Source: Bin87 sp965207585 (lineage in GTDB: Bacteria; Chloroflexota; Dehalococcoidia; Lucifugimonadales; UBA3495). Taken from it: a DNA stretch of 64,000 bases. Positions 8,125 through 16,387 of the stretch are shown piece by piece; position 1 is the stretch's first letter; every line of letters begins with the position of its first letter. A model generated the notes under the pieces. That model saw nothing but the letters and a program-made list of their open reading frames with translations. It had not been told where the DNA came from and did not search any database. Made by a program: the position numbers and the translations under genes. The stretch covers positions 3,658,001 to 3,722,000 of the forward strand of contig CBDBMT010000003.1 of NCBI GenBank assembly GCA_965207585.1. Reading direction: 5' to 3'.

Positions 8125-9960
8125 TTGACCACCCCAGCGCAAATCCCCAGCCAGCAAGACATTCACGAATCCAGTATGCGGCTGGCGACCGACGCGCCCG
8201 CGATCATCCCGTTCATGGAGGACGAGATACAGCGCTTTGACGCGGAGGTCGACCGGTTCCGCACCGGGGACCTGGATAACACCGTATTCACCCCCTTCCG
8301 CCTGCGCCAGGGTGTGTACGGACAGCGACAGGCCGACGTGCAGATGATCCGAGTCAAGCTGCCGGGCGGCATCATTTCGGCGGACATGCTGGACTGCTTC
8401 GGCGACGTGACCGAGAAGTACGCGCCGCTGAAGAAGGGCCACATCACCACGCGGGAGAACATCCAGATCCACCACATTCCGCTGGAGCAGACCTCCGAAG
8501 TGCTGCGCATCCTGGGCAGCGTGGGCCTGTCCACCCGCGAGGCGTGCGGCAATACCGTCCGCAACGTGGTGGGAGCTCCGACGGCCGGCGTGAGCCCGGA
8601 AGAAGTTTTCGACCCGACGCCGTACCTGACCGCCTACGTGCGGTTCGGCGTCCGCCACCCCATCACTCAGAACTTCCCCCGCAAGTTCAAGTCGGCGTTC
8701 ACCGGCAACGACCAGCGGGACGAAGTGGCGGCGGCGATCCAGGACCTCACGTTCGTGTCCCAGTACAAAGAAGTGGACGGTGAGCAGCGCAAGGGTTTCA
8801 AGGTGTATTGCGGCGGCGGCACGTCGATCATGCCGCGGCTGGCCAAGCCCCTGTACGAGTGGGTGTCCGAGGATGAATACCTGCGCGTGGCCCTGGCGGT
8901 GTGGACAGTGTTCAACAACGCCGAAATGCTGCGCAAGAACCGCATGATGGCGCGCCTCAAGGTGCTGATCGACCGCATCGGGCTGGACGAGTTCCGGGAC
9001 ATGGTGGACGCTGAACTGGCGAACATCGGGCCGATAGACTTCCGTTCGCTCATGACCGCGGAGGAGATCCAGCGTGAGGACCCGCCCGCCCAACCATCCA
9101 CCGGGAACGGCGACCACAGCGAGCCCGAGTACCAGGCTTGGCTGAGTTCAAACGTGGAGGCGCAGCGGCAGGAAGGTTACCATGTCGCGTACATCAAGAT
9201 AGTGCGAGGGGACCTGTCTCCAGAGCAGTTCCACGGGCTGGCCGACATCGTTCGGAACTACACCGGCGGCAAGGCAAGGGCGACCCAGGAACAGAACCTG
9301 GTGCTGAGGTGGGTGCCCACGGGTCACCTGCACAGCCTTTGGGAAGCGTTGAAGTCGCTGGAGCTGGCGGAAGCCGGCCACAGCCACATCAGCAACGTGG
9401 TGTCCTGCCCGGGCACGGACAGCTGCAAACTGGGCATCACTGCGTCCATGGGGCTGGCTCAGGCGTTGCGGACGGAGATGGCGGACTGGAATGGGCTGTC
9501 CGAAGACAAGGGCGTGGGAGACATCCGCATCAAGATGAGCGGCTGCCCCAACGGCTGTGGCCTGCACCACATCGCCAACATCGGGTTCCACGGCGCGGCG
9601 GTCAAGGGCGTCGACGGCCAGCAGATTCCTTCTTACGAGCTGTTCCTGGGCGGAAACTACGGCGACAATCAGGTGGAGGACTCTCGCATCGGAACGCGCG
9701 TGCCCAAAGTGAAGGTTCCGGCCAAGCTGGTGCCCTCGGTGCTGAAAGACATCGTCACGTACTATAAGTACAACCGCGCCGACGAGTCCGAACGGTTCAA
9801 CGACTTCCTGGACCGGGTGGGCCTGGAGGAAATGACCTCCGTGGCGGCCCGCGCGCAGGAAGTGGGACACGAGGCCGAAGGCGGCGGCGAGATGTACTTC
9901 GACTGGGAGCGGACCAACCAGTACGTGCTGGAGCGCGGCGAAGGCGAGTGCGCCGTTTAG
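8125..9960 (+). CDS. Siroheme [4Fe-4S] sulfite/nitrite reductase
   Basis: A 611-residue ferredoxin-type nitrite/sulfite reductase that performs six-electron reduction at a siroheme coupled to a [4Fe-4S] cluster. The first half has KKGHITTRENIQIHHIPL, a siroheme/anion-binding region. The cluster ligands are in VVSCPGTDSCKLG and SGCPNGCGLHHIANIGF (CX5C and CX3C). The start is placed at TTG 8125 because GGAGGAGGA ends four bases before it. The frame is open back to 7972, but that part lies in the attenuator RNA and overlaps the leader ORF. The family cannot by itself be split into sulfite or nitrite reductase. The cysteine-type leader argues for sulfite and hence cysteine biosynthesis. hemD follows 18 bases downstream, supplying the siroheme precursor. 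Confidence 0.92.
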   Translation: MTTPAQIPSQQDIHESSMRLATDAPAIIPFMEDEIQRFDAEVDRFRTGDLDNTVFTPFRLRQGVYGQRQADVQMIRVKLPGGIISADMLDCFGDVTEKYAPLKKGHITTRENIQIHHIPLEQTSEVLRILGSVGLSTREACGNTVRNVVGAPTAGVSPEEVFDPTPYLTAYVRFGVRHPITQNFPRKFKSAFTGNDQRDEVAAAIQDLTFVSQYKEVDGEQRKGFKVYCGGGTSIMPRLAKPLYEWVSEDEYLRVALAVWTVFNNAEMLRKNRMMARLKVLIDRIGLDEFRDMVDAELANIGPIDFRSLMTAEEIQREDPPAQPSTGNGDHSEPEYQAWLSSNVEAQRQEGYHVAYIKIVRGDLSPEQFHGLADIVRNYTGGKARATQEQNLVLRWVPTGHLHSLWEALKSLELAEAGHSHISNVVSCPGTDSCKLGITASMGLAQALRTEMADWNGLSEDKGVGDIRIKMSGCPNGCGLHHIANIGFHGAAVKGVDGQQIPSYELFLGGNYGDNQVEDSRIGTRVPKVKVPAKLVPSVLKDIVTYYKYNRADESERFNDFLDRVGLEEMTSVAARAQEVGHEAEGGGEMYFDWERTNQYVLERGEGECAV

Positions 9961-9978
9961 CGGCTTAATGACGTCGCT

Positions 9979-10803
9979 ATGGCCAAGGCATCTCTGAACG
10001 GCCGAGTGCTGGCCTTCGTCGAGGCCCGGATGCCCGACGAAATGGCCAGCCTCATCCGTCGGCACGGCGGCGTGCCCTTCGGCGCGCCGGTGATGCAGGA
10101 GCACTACCTGCAGGACAGCCCGCAGGTGCAGCAGGCCGTTCTTGACGTTTGTGCGGGGCGCATCGATACCGCCATTTTCCTGACCGGCGTTGGCGCAAAC
10201 GCGATGATGGGCATCGCGGAGGGCATGGGCAGACTGGCGGAGTTTGAAGCGGCGCTGCGCGAGATCACCGTGGTAGCGCGCAGCCCCAAACCGGGCCGTA
10301 TCCTGCGGCGCCACAAGATACCCATCGATATCATGCCGCCGGAACCGTACACCTCAAGCGACTTGATTGCGGCAATGCGAGGCCTGGAACTCAACCGCAA
10401 ACGGGTGATCTTCCAACGCTACGGCGGCCCGGACTCCGAACTCCCCACGTATCTGCGAGAGCAACGGGCGGACTACGAAGAGCTCACGCTGTACGACTGG
10501 GGGTTACCCGACGACCCGGCGCCGGTGGTTGACCTCATCGACCGCATGGAACAGCGGGAAATCGACGCGCTGGCGTTCACCAGCCGGCCGCAGGTTCCGA
10601 ACCTGATTGCCATCGCCGCCGACGCCGGGCGCGAAGCATCACTGCGGGCGAGCTTGGGCAGCTCCGTTGCCGTCGCCTCAGTGGGTCCGGTATGCACCCG
10701 GAAATTGCAGGAGTTCGGCATCGGGGTGGACGTGGAACCGGACCACCCGCACATGGGTAACCTGGTTATGGCCGTGGCGGAGTACTTCGGAGACGCCGCC
10801 TAG
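9979..10803 (+). CDS. hemD: Uroporphyrinogen-III synthase
   Basis: A 274-residue HemD-family protein. It cyclises hydroxymethylbilane with inversion of ring D to give uroporphyrinogen III, the branch point to heme, siroheme and B12. The family shows little sequence conservation. The bilobed pattern is still visible: GRVLAFVEARMPDEMASLIRRHGG, DTAIFLTGVGANAMM, VVARSPKPGRILRRH, KRVIFQRYGG, DALAFTSRPQVPNLIAIA, and ASVGPVCTRKLQEFGIGVDVEPDHPHMGNLVMAVAEYF. It starts 18 bases after the reductase and is probably co-transcribed, so the leader attenuator would control it too. It ends convergently on the cupin gene, sharing the tetranucleotide CTAG as both stop codons. Confidence 0.85.
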   Translation: MAKASLNGRVLAFVEARMPDEMASLIRRHGGVPFGAPVMQEHYLQDSPQVQQAVLDVCAGRIDTAIFLTGVGANAMMGIAEGMGRLAEFEAALREITVVARSPKPGRILRRHKIPIDIMPPEPYTSSDLIAAMRGLELNRKRVIFQRYGGPDSELPTYLREQRADYEELTLYDWGLPDDPAPVVDLIDRMEQREIDALAFTSRPQVPNLIAIAADAGREASLRASLGSSVAVASVGPVCTRKLQEFGIGVDVEPDHPHMGNLVMAVAEYFGDAA

Positions 10804-11132
10804 TATTTGAACTCCTTGCGCACCGGGCTGAATATGTCCAGCGCGATGGCTTTGGTTTCCTGTCCCTGGGCGTAGTGCTCAACGTCACCGGGGATGATGT
10901 ACATATCGCCCGGCTTCAGAACGCGCACCTCGCCGCCGATGCCCATTTCCAGCTCGCCCTCGACAATGATGCCGCCCTGCTCATGGGGATGCGTGTGCAG
11001 GGGCACCAGAGCCCCGGCTTCGACCTCCACCAGGGAGAAGAGCATCTGGGCTCCCCAGAAGGTGCGGGTGCGGGCGCCTTCGGCGAGCTCTTTGTAGCCG
11101 CGGCTCTCGGGGTTGAGGAAGTAGTCACTCAT
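10800..11132 (-). CDS. Cupin-domain protein
   Basis: A 110-residue single-domain cupin, a small beta-barrel. It has the two conserved motifs: VEAGALVPLHTHPHEQGGIIVEGELEMGIGG (His in HTHPHEQ plus Glu) and LKPGDMYIIPGDVEHYAQG (His). These residues usually bind a divalent metal. The ATG at 11132 is chosen because AAGGAG lies upstream. The longer open frame runs through a palindromic repeat that encodes SFRRKPES and is not real protein. Function is unknown; such small cupins include isomerases, dioxygenases and sensor domains. Its stop codon overlaps that of hemD. Confidence 0.85.
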   Translation of the reverse strand: MSDYFLNPESRGYKELAEGARTRTFWGAQMLFSLVEVEAGALVPLHTHPHEQGGIIVEGELEMGIGGEVRVLKPGDMYIIPGDVEHYAQGQETKAIALDIFSPVRKEFKY

Positions 11133-11170
11133 CGCGTGATCTCCTTGTTGTGCGGGTCTATACGGACTGG

Positions 11171-11190
11171 ATTCCGGCTTGCGCCGGAAT
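11171..11190. repeat. Palindromic repeat, ATTCCGGC family, copy 1
   Basis: ATTCCGGC (11171-11178) and GCCGGAAT (11183-11190) flank TTGC, followed by GACG. A second copy lies at 58513-58530. Similar elements are common in many bacterial genomes. It separates radC from the cupin gene. Confidence 0.75.
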
Positions 11191-11208
11191 GACGATAAAA
11201 AGGCAGGT

Positions 11209-12096
11209 TTAATCGAACCCAAGTCGTTTTTCTTTCAAGCTGGTGAAGCGTCCACCTTGTCCGATGATCAGGTGGTCAAGCAGTTCGATGTCCATAAGCT
11301 TGCCGGCGGCGACCAGGTCGCGGGTTACCGAAATGTCCTCCGGGCTGGGCGTCGGGTCGCCGGACGGGTGGTTGTGGGCCACGATGATGGAAGGGGCATT
11401 CTCTCGGATAGCAGGGCGCAGAACCTCAGCAGGACGTACCGCGCTGCTGTTCACCGTTCCGATGTAGATTGTACGACGCGCCACGACCTGGTTACGGGTG
11501 TTGAGCAACAGGACGACCAGGTTCTCCTGCACCAGCGGCTCCATCTCCGCAATGAGCAGGCAGGCCGCGTCCTGCGGACAGGATATCTGCGCGCGTTCCT
11601 CGGGGGCAAGCGAAGCGATACGACGGCCAAGTTCCAGGGCAGCCATAATTTCGCTGGACTTGGCGTGGTTCAGGCCGCGCTGTTCACACAGCTCCGCGTA
11701 CCCGACGCGGGCCAAACCGGCGAGACCGTCAAACTCGGCGAGAATGCGCATGGCGAGACTGATGGCGTTTTCGCCGGCCAAGCCAGACCGCAACAGTATG
11801 GCGACCAACTCGGCGTTGTTGAGGTAACGCGGCCCGTGCTCGCGGAGGCGTTCCCGAGGACGCTCGCACGGCGGGAGGTCCAATATGGTTGGCTGATATG
11901 AGGCGACATGGTTGGGCCGGGCACGGACCTGATCTTCCGGTAGATCCGCGTCAGGCGCCGGGTCCGGCGCGCCAGCAGCGTGGTCCGGAGACGCCGTATC
12001 AAGCGCAACGGGCGCGCCGGCAATGATCTGCTCCAGTTCGGCGCGGAAGGCCATGAGATCCGTGGGTTCTACCGGTGGTCCGGCAACAGTCATCAC
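11209..12096 (-). CDS. radC: RadC-family JAMM protein
   Basis: A 295-residue RadC/YeeS family protein. The helix-hairpin-helix-like part (RERLREHGPRYLNNAELVAILLRSG) is followed by the JAMM metalloprotease-like domain with the zinc motif HNHPSGDPTPSPEDI. The downstream DHLIIGQGGRFTSLKEKRLGF is typical. Despite the name, a role in DNA repair is doubtful for this family. The N-terminal 70 residues before LPPCERPRERL are Pro/Ala/Asp-rich and not part of the usual family, so either a linker was gained or the true start is internal. The ATG at 12096 has only a weak GGAG ahead of it. Twin GTCTAGA motifs lie just upstream. Confidence 0.87.
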   Translation of the reverse strand: MMTVAGPPVEPTDLMAFRAELEQIIAGAPVALDTASPDHAAGAPDPAPDADLPEDQVRARPNHVASYQPTILDLPPCERPRERLREHGPRYLNNAELVAILLRSGLAGENAISLAMRILAEFDGLAGLARVGYAELCEQRGLNHAKSSEIMAALELGRRIASLAPEERAQISCPQDAACLLIAEMEPLVQENLVVLLLNTRNQVVARRTIYIGTVNSSAVRPAEVLRPAIRENAPSIIVAHNHPSGDPTPSPEDISVTRDLVAAGKLMDIELLDHLIIGQGGRFTSLKEKRLGFD

Positions 12097-12107
12097 TGGC
12101 TCCGTCT

Positions 12108-12135
12108 GTCTAGATTGGACGCGGACAGTCTAGAC
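12108..12135. promoter_or_regulatory. Twin GTCTAGA motifs upstream of radC
   Basis: GTCTAGA at 12108-12114 recurs within the palindrome GTCTAGAC at 12128-12135. The spacing is 20 bases, about two helical turns. They lie 12-40 bases upstream of the radC start. They could be an operator; there is no direct evidence. Confidence 0.25.
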
Positions 12136-12217
12136 TCGGTGCAGTGGAATGCGCCATCGGATGGTGTCAGCAATTGATGCGGTGGCTCTGGCAAAACGCC
12201 GTTCAGGGTTCCACTGC

Positions 12218-13411
12218 TCAGTCGGGTCGGGAGGTGCCAATCTTGCGGCAGGCCCGGGCCACACCTGCCGTCAGCATCGATGCGACATGGCCCACGCTGA
12301 AAGCCCGTGGTCGGCCAGGCAAGAACTCTTCCGCGCGTAAGTCTTCGATTGCCGCCAGGGTACGGCTCAGGCCGATTTCCATGGTTCGTCGGCTGGCGTC
12401 GTCGCTGAAGTGCAGGCTGCCGCAGGTGAGTACCGGACCGATCAGGCAGCTCAGCATGACTTGGCGATAGTCACGCCAACATGCGTCGAAGGAGTAACCT
12501 CCCACCCCTCCGCTTATCAGCGCATCGTGATATTCGGCTACGGCATCGCGTTCGGTCGTTCGCCGGGTTTTGGTCGTGAGGCTGGTGGACAGGAAATAGG
12601 TTATGTCGCGCAAACCCGAATGGATCCCGCAGTTTTGCCAGTCGATCGCGACCACGTCATCGGATCCTGGCCTGCCGAAAAAGAGGTTGTCCGCCCTGAA
12701 GTCCCCGTGGGTGAAGGTCCTGGGTCCTGTGGAGATTTGGGCCATATGATCGGCGAGGCGTGTGCCGTAGATCCGGGCAAGTCGACGCATTGCAGGGTTG
12801 AACAGATTTCCGAAACGGTCAAGGGTGGGCGCGAGGCTGAGTTGGTACGCAAGTTGAGTCAAGCGCCGATATTTCCTGGTGTAGTCCGGTACACTCGACA
12901 AGGCTGTGTGATCGAAGTTGTTCCAGTAGCGGGCGTGCATCCGCGCAACCGCACGGGCGGCGCGCTTTGCCTGGGCATGGCTGGCTCCGTTTATCTGGCT
13001 AACACATTCCGAATCGGCCAAATCTTCCATAACGATCACGAACCTATGGCTGAAGGGAGCGAAATCGCCGTAGAGTAACGCCGGCGCCTGAATGCCCGAC
13101 AGCAACCGTATGCGCTGATAGAACACGTACTCGTGACGATACAGCTTGAGAATTCGGGCGAGTCGAGCGGTTTTTCGATTCCGACTGCGCAGCTTGACGA
13201 TCATGCTGCCGGGCCGCGGTGGACCGTCAGCTGACCATACCAAGCAGCAACGAATAACCGTGCTCAGCAGCCCTCGACCGGAGTCCAAAGGCTCGGCGTG
13301 AATGGCCTGTAACCGCGAGGGTTCGAAGCCCGCAGAGTGCGCCAACGCTTGGCGGACCCAGTCGAGGGTTATGTCATCTGGACCGGTGGGTATGGCAGGG
13401 CGCCTGGCCAT
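12218..13411 (-). CDS. Kinase-like phosphotransferase (APH/CHK-like), paralogue 2
   Basis: A 397-residue protein of the aminoglycoside-phosphotransferase / ecdysteroid-kinase-like (CHK) fold. Lys in SMIVKLRSRN is the candidate ATP-binding lysine. The catalytic loop is FTHGDFRADNLFFG, and the metal-binding Asp is in VVAIDWQNCG. HRFVIVMEDLADSECVSQINGAS is the hinge. The C-terminal 40 residues (LPGRPRAFSVGHVASML) have no counterpart in its neighbour. It lies 27 bases after a clear paralogue, which argues for tandem duplication. Substrates of such proteins are small alcohols or choline-like molecules, and in oxidative catabolic bacteria often unknown. I see no reason to call it antibiotic resistance. 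Confidence 0.82.
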   Translation of the reverse strand: MARRPAIPTGPDDITLDWVRQALAHSAGFEPSRLQAIHAEPLDSGRGLLSTVIRCCLVWSADGPPRPGSMIVKLRSRNRKTARLARILKLYRHEYVFYQRIRLLSGIQAPALLYGDFAPFSHRFVIVMEDLADSECVSQINGASHAQAKRAARAVARMHARYWNNFDHTALSSVPDYTRKYRRLTQLAYQLSLAPTLDRFGNLFNPAMRRLARIYGTRLADHMAQISTGPRTFTHGDFRADNLFFGRPGSDDVVAIDWQNCGIHSGLRDITYFLSTSLTTKTRRTTERDAVAEYHDALISGGVGGYSFDACWRDYRQVMLSCLIGPVLTCGSLHFSDDASRRTMEIGLSRTLAAIEDLRAEEFLPGRPRAFSVGHVASMLTAGVARACRKIGTSRPD

Positions 13412-13438
13412 TGTGTCCGCGCGCGACCTTTACCATCG

Positions 13439-14554
13439 CTAAGGAGTTGCACCACCGGGCAGAAACTCTTTCGCATCCAGGTCGTCGATGGCGGTCAGCG
13501 TGCGGGTGACGAATGCTTCAGCCAGTTGGCGGCTGCGCTGGCTGCTGAGATCCAGCTGCCCGCCGGCTATGATCAGAGTTTGGAAGCAACCGAGTATGTT
13601 TTGACGATAGCTGCGCCAACACTCTTCGAGCGTGAAGTCGGTGACCCCAGTGCCCATGAGGACGCGGTGATACTCGGCTACGGCGTCAGCCTCGATCACC
13701 CGCCGGATTTCGACCGGGACGCTGGAGGAGAGGAAATAGGCTACGTCGTAAAGTCCGCTGCGCACCCCGCAGACCTGCCAGTCGACCACCGCGAAATCAT
13801 CGTTCCCACTATTTCCGAAGAACATGTTGTCCAGCCGGAAGTCGCCGTGGCTGAGAGTCAGCGGGCCGGCGGCAGTGGCGTTCGTGTGCTCCACTAGTCC
13901 CGGCCCGTAAGCCTCAGCCAACCGTCGCATCCGCTCGGGGAACAGGCTGCCCAGGCGTTCGAACGCGCGGGGAAGGCTGGCCTGATAAACCTGCTGAACG
14001 AGGCGCGCCCTTTCTGGACTGGCGGATTCGTGCAAGCCGGCCACTGGTGGCTGGTCCACTCGATTCCAATAGGCGCCGTGCATCCGGGCAACCTCTCGCA
14101 CGGCGGTTTTCGCCTGCGCCGCGCTCGCCCCATCGACCTGGTCAACCGTGCTCATGCCGACCAGATCCTCCAGCACCAGGGCGAAACGGTGATCGGATTC
14201 GTCGAAATCGCCATAGAACAGCGCCGGGGAACGCAGCGACAGTTGGTGCGCAATGTCGCGATAGAAGGCGTACTCGCGGGCGTACAGCCGTAGCCGGCGT
14301 GCAGTCTGTACCGTCTCCGGGTGTGAGCTCTGCAGCTTGACGATCACCGACTGCGGCGCATCGGCGGCATCGTCTAGATAAGACAGGTGGCAACGCAGGA
14401 TGGTTCCTACCAGTCCGACGCCGGCGCCGATGTTCTCGACCACCACCCCGGCGATGGGTGGCAAGTCAGGACCGCCACTGTGGGTCAACGCCTGTTGTAT
14501 CCACTCGGCGGTGATGTCATTTGCCGTTTCGGGCATTTCAGGGCGTGCTGCCAT
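13439..14554 (-). CDS. Kinase-like phosphotransferase (APH/CHK-like), paralogue 1
   Basis: A 371-residue paralogue of the downstream gene with the same architecture. Candidate ATP lysine: SVIVKLQSSHPE. Hinge: HRFALVLEDLVGMSTVDQVDGAS. Catalytic loop: LSHGDFRLDNMFFG. Metal-binding Asp: FAVVDWQVCG. Both share phrases such as ITxxWxxQALxHSxG near the N-terminus and DAVAEYH near the C-terminus, so they arose by duplication. ATG 14554 begins MAARPEMPETANDITAEW, aligning with the start of the neighbour; the longer frame upstream runs through two hairpins and is rejected. The ribosome site is weak. The substrate is unknown. Confidence 0.82.
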   Translation of the reverse strand: MAARPEMPETANDITAEWIQQALTHSGGPDLPPIAGVVVENIGAGVGLVGTILRCHLSYLDDAADAPQSVIVKLQSSHPETVQTARRLRLYAREYAFYRDIAHQLSLRSPALFYGDFDESDHRFALVLEDLVGMSTVDQVDGASAAQAKTAVREVARMHGAYWNRVDQPPVAGLHESASPERARLVQQVYQASLPRAFERLGSLFPERMRRLAEAYGPGLVEHTNATAAGPLTLSHGDFRLDNMFFGNSGNDDFAVVDWQVCGVRSGLYDVAYFLSSSVPVEIRRVIEADAVAEYHRVLMGTGVTDFTLEECWRSYRQNILGCFQTLIIAGGQLDLSSQRSRQLAEAFVTRTLTAIDDLDAKEFLPGGATP

Positions 14555-14576
14555 GGTTCCATTGTACGGCGTGAAG

Positions 14577-14598
14577 GGGCTGCCCGCGATGGCAGCCC
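14577..14598. terminator. Stem-loop between TPP enzyme and kinase genes
   Basis: GGGCTGCC (14577-14584) and GGCAGCCC (14591-14598) form a perfect 8-bp stem around CGCGAT. It lies just downstream of the palindromic repeat at 14610. There is no T tract on the minus strand, so termination is only possible. Confidence 0.4.
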
Positions 14599-14609
14599 GA
14601 CAAAAATGC

Positions 14610-14633
14610 AGGGGCGAACCGTTGCTCGCCCCT
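14610..14633. repeat. Palindromic intergenic repeat, GGGGCGAA family, copy 2
   Basis: AGGGGCGA and TCGCCCCT arms enclose a diverged loop (ACCGTTGC), followed by ACGCA as in copy 3. It lies 36 bases beyond the stop codon of the TPP enzyme. Confidence 0.78.
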
Positions 14634-14669
14634 ACGCACAAAAACGCGGCAAGATTGGCCGCTAACGAT

Positions 14670-16316
14670 TTAGTCGAAGCGGAACTTGGAGAAGGTGCCC
14701 TCTTCCTTGGTGATGAACTCCAGCAGGGCGGGGCGACCGTCAGCGTTGGCCTGCATGGCACGCTGCATGGCCGGCTTGATTTCGTCCGGGGTGGTGATCT
14801 GCTCGGCATAGGCGCCCAGAGCCAGGGCGACCTGGTAGAAGTCGCCGCTGAGATCCTTCAGCCCGTAGCGTTCGACGGCCGTGGGGATGCGACTGTCGGG
14901 GTAGATGGCCATGGTGTAGTTGTTCATGACGACAGTGGTGATGGGGATGTTGGCGCGGACGGCGGTCTCAACGTCCAGGCCCACCATGCCGAACGCGGCG
15001 TCGCCCATGAAGTTGATCACCATCTTTTCGGGGGCAGCCATTTTTGCGCCCATGGCGAGGCCCAGGCTGTAGCCCAGTTGCGTGGACTTGCCCCAGCCGA
15101 TGAAGCTGCGGGGAGCGCGGGCTTCCCAGAAGGGCGACACCTGCTCACGGGGGCTGCCGGACTCGTGGGTGACGATGGTGTTGTCCAGGTCGACGGTGTG
15201 CATGATGTCCCACACGACGCGGTAGGGATTCAAGGGGACTTCATCGCTGGTGAGCCGGGGCAGCCACTCGGCCATCCAGGCTTCGCGGCTGGCGGTGATC
15301 TCGGCGGCCAACTCCTGGTTCGGCGTGCGCTGCTGAGCTCCTTGGGCCTTGAGCTCATCAATGAACTGTCGCAGGGCGAGCTTGGCATCACCCAGGATGG
15401 GGTAGTCGGTCCGATAGTCCTTGTTGATGTCGCCGTCGCCGTTGGTGAGGTGGATCAGGGTCTTGCCGGCCGGCATGGGCACCGTAAATCCGCTCTTGGT
15501 GAAACTGACGCCCACGCCGAACACCACGTCGGCGTTGGTCAGGAAACGGTGCACCGGCCCGGTCTGGCTGGAACCGCCGACGCCCAGGGACAGCGGGTGG
15601 TTCTCCGGGAAGGCGCTCTTGCCCTCCAGGGTAGTCATCACGGGGACCTGGAGGAACTCTGCCAGCTCCAGCAACTCGTCGGTGGCCTCCGCGTAAAGGA
15701 CACCCTGGCCGGCGTGGATCACCGGGTAACGGGCGGACATCAGGGCACGAACGCCGCGCGTAATAGCCGCGGGGTCGGCAGCCACGCGCATCTTCACCGG
15801 CGGGACATAGTCGAAGTCCTCTTCGCTGATCTGGTCGGACACCAGGTCGGACGGGATTTCCAGCAGGACGGGGCCGGGCTTGCCGGAGCGCAGCTTGGTA
15901 TAAGCCTGCCGGAAAAGTTCGGGAACCCGGTCGGCGAAGTTGACGTGGCCGGCCCACTTGGTGATGGTCGAGTAGGCCTGGACGGGATGGAAGTTCGGTT
16001 CTACGCCGAGGCGGTTGCGCGCAACGCCGGCCGGCAGCACCAGGATGGGAACGGAGTCGGCGTAGGCCTGGGCGACGCCGCCGAAGGAGTTCTCAGCGCC
16101 GGGGCCGTTCTGGGCGAGGAAGATGCCGATCTTGTTGCCGTTGGTGATCCGCGAAAAGCCGTCGGCCATGTGCACGCCGGTGCGCTCCTGGCGGCAGACG
16201 ACGGGGCGAATTCCGGCGATGGCCGCCGCCTCGATCAGCGGGTTGGAAGGCATGACGGCGATCCAGTCCACGCCCTCCATTTTCAACACGTTAGCTACAG
16301 CGGTGACTCCGTCCAC
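14670..16316 (-). CDS. Thiamine pyrophosphate-dependent enzyme (acetolactate synthase-like)
   Basis: A 548-residue three-domain ThDP enzyme of the acetolactate synthase / oxalyl-CoA decarboxylase / benzoylformate decarboxylase group. The cofactor-activating Glu is in VCRQERTGVHMADGFSR. The central domain follows at about 190-330. The C-terminal ThDP/Mg site is INFMGDAAFGMVGLDVETAVRANIPITTVVMNN (GDA to NN). The GTG start at 16316 is supported by GGAGG about ten bases upstream; the frame open above it runs into a palindromic repeat and is not coding. The substrate is not predictable. An alpha/beta hydrolase lies directly upstream, so a degradative pair is plausible. Confidence 0.85.
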   Translation of the reverse strand: MDGVTAVANVLKMEGVDWIAVMPSNPLIEAAAIAGIRPVVCRQERTGVHMADGFSRITNGNKIGIFLAQNGPGAENSFGGVAQAYADSVPILVLPAGVARNRLGVEPNFHPVQAYSTITKWAGHVNFADRVPELFRQAYTKLRSGKPGPVLLEIPSDLVSDQISEEDFDYVPPVKMRVAADPAAITRGVRALMSARYPVIHAGQGVLYAEATDELLELAEFLQVPVMTTLEGKSAFPENHPLSLGVGGSSQTGPVHRFLTNADVVFGVGVSFTKSGFTVPMPAGKTLIHLTNGDGDINKDYRTDYPILGDAKLALRQFIDELKAQGAQQRTPNQELAAEITASREAWMAEWLPRLTSDEVPLNPYRVVWDIMHTVDLDNTIVTHESGSPREQVSPFWEARAPRSFIGWGKSTQLGYSLGLAMGAKMAAPEKMVINFMGDAAFGMVGLDVETAVRANIPITTVVMNNYTMAIYPDSRIPTAVERYGLKDLSGDFYQVALALGAYAEQITTPDEIKPAMQRAMQANADGRPALLEFITKEEGTFSKFRFD

Positions 16317-16387
16317 GGTGGGGTTCCTCCATTGTTGGGGTTGGCATGGATGTACAGGACACAAGGGATTGGGATGATGGAAGTTCA

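Noticed and set aside
12218..14554. Aminoglycoside resistance genes
   Set aside because: Only the general kinase fold is shared; the sequences look closer to CHK-like kinases and the context is metabolic.
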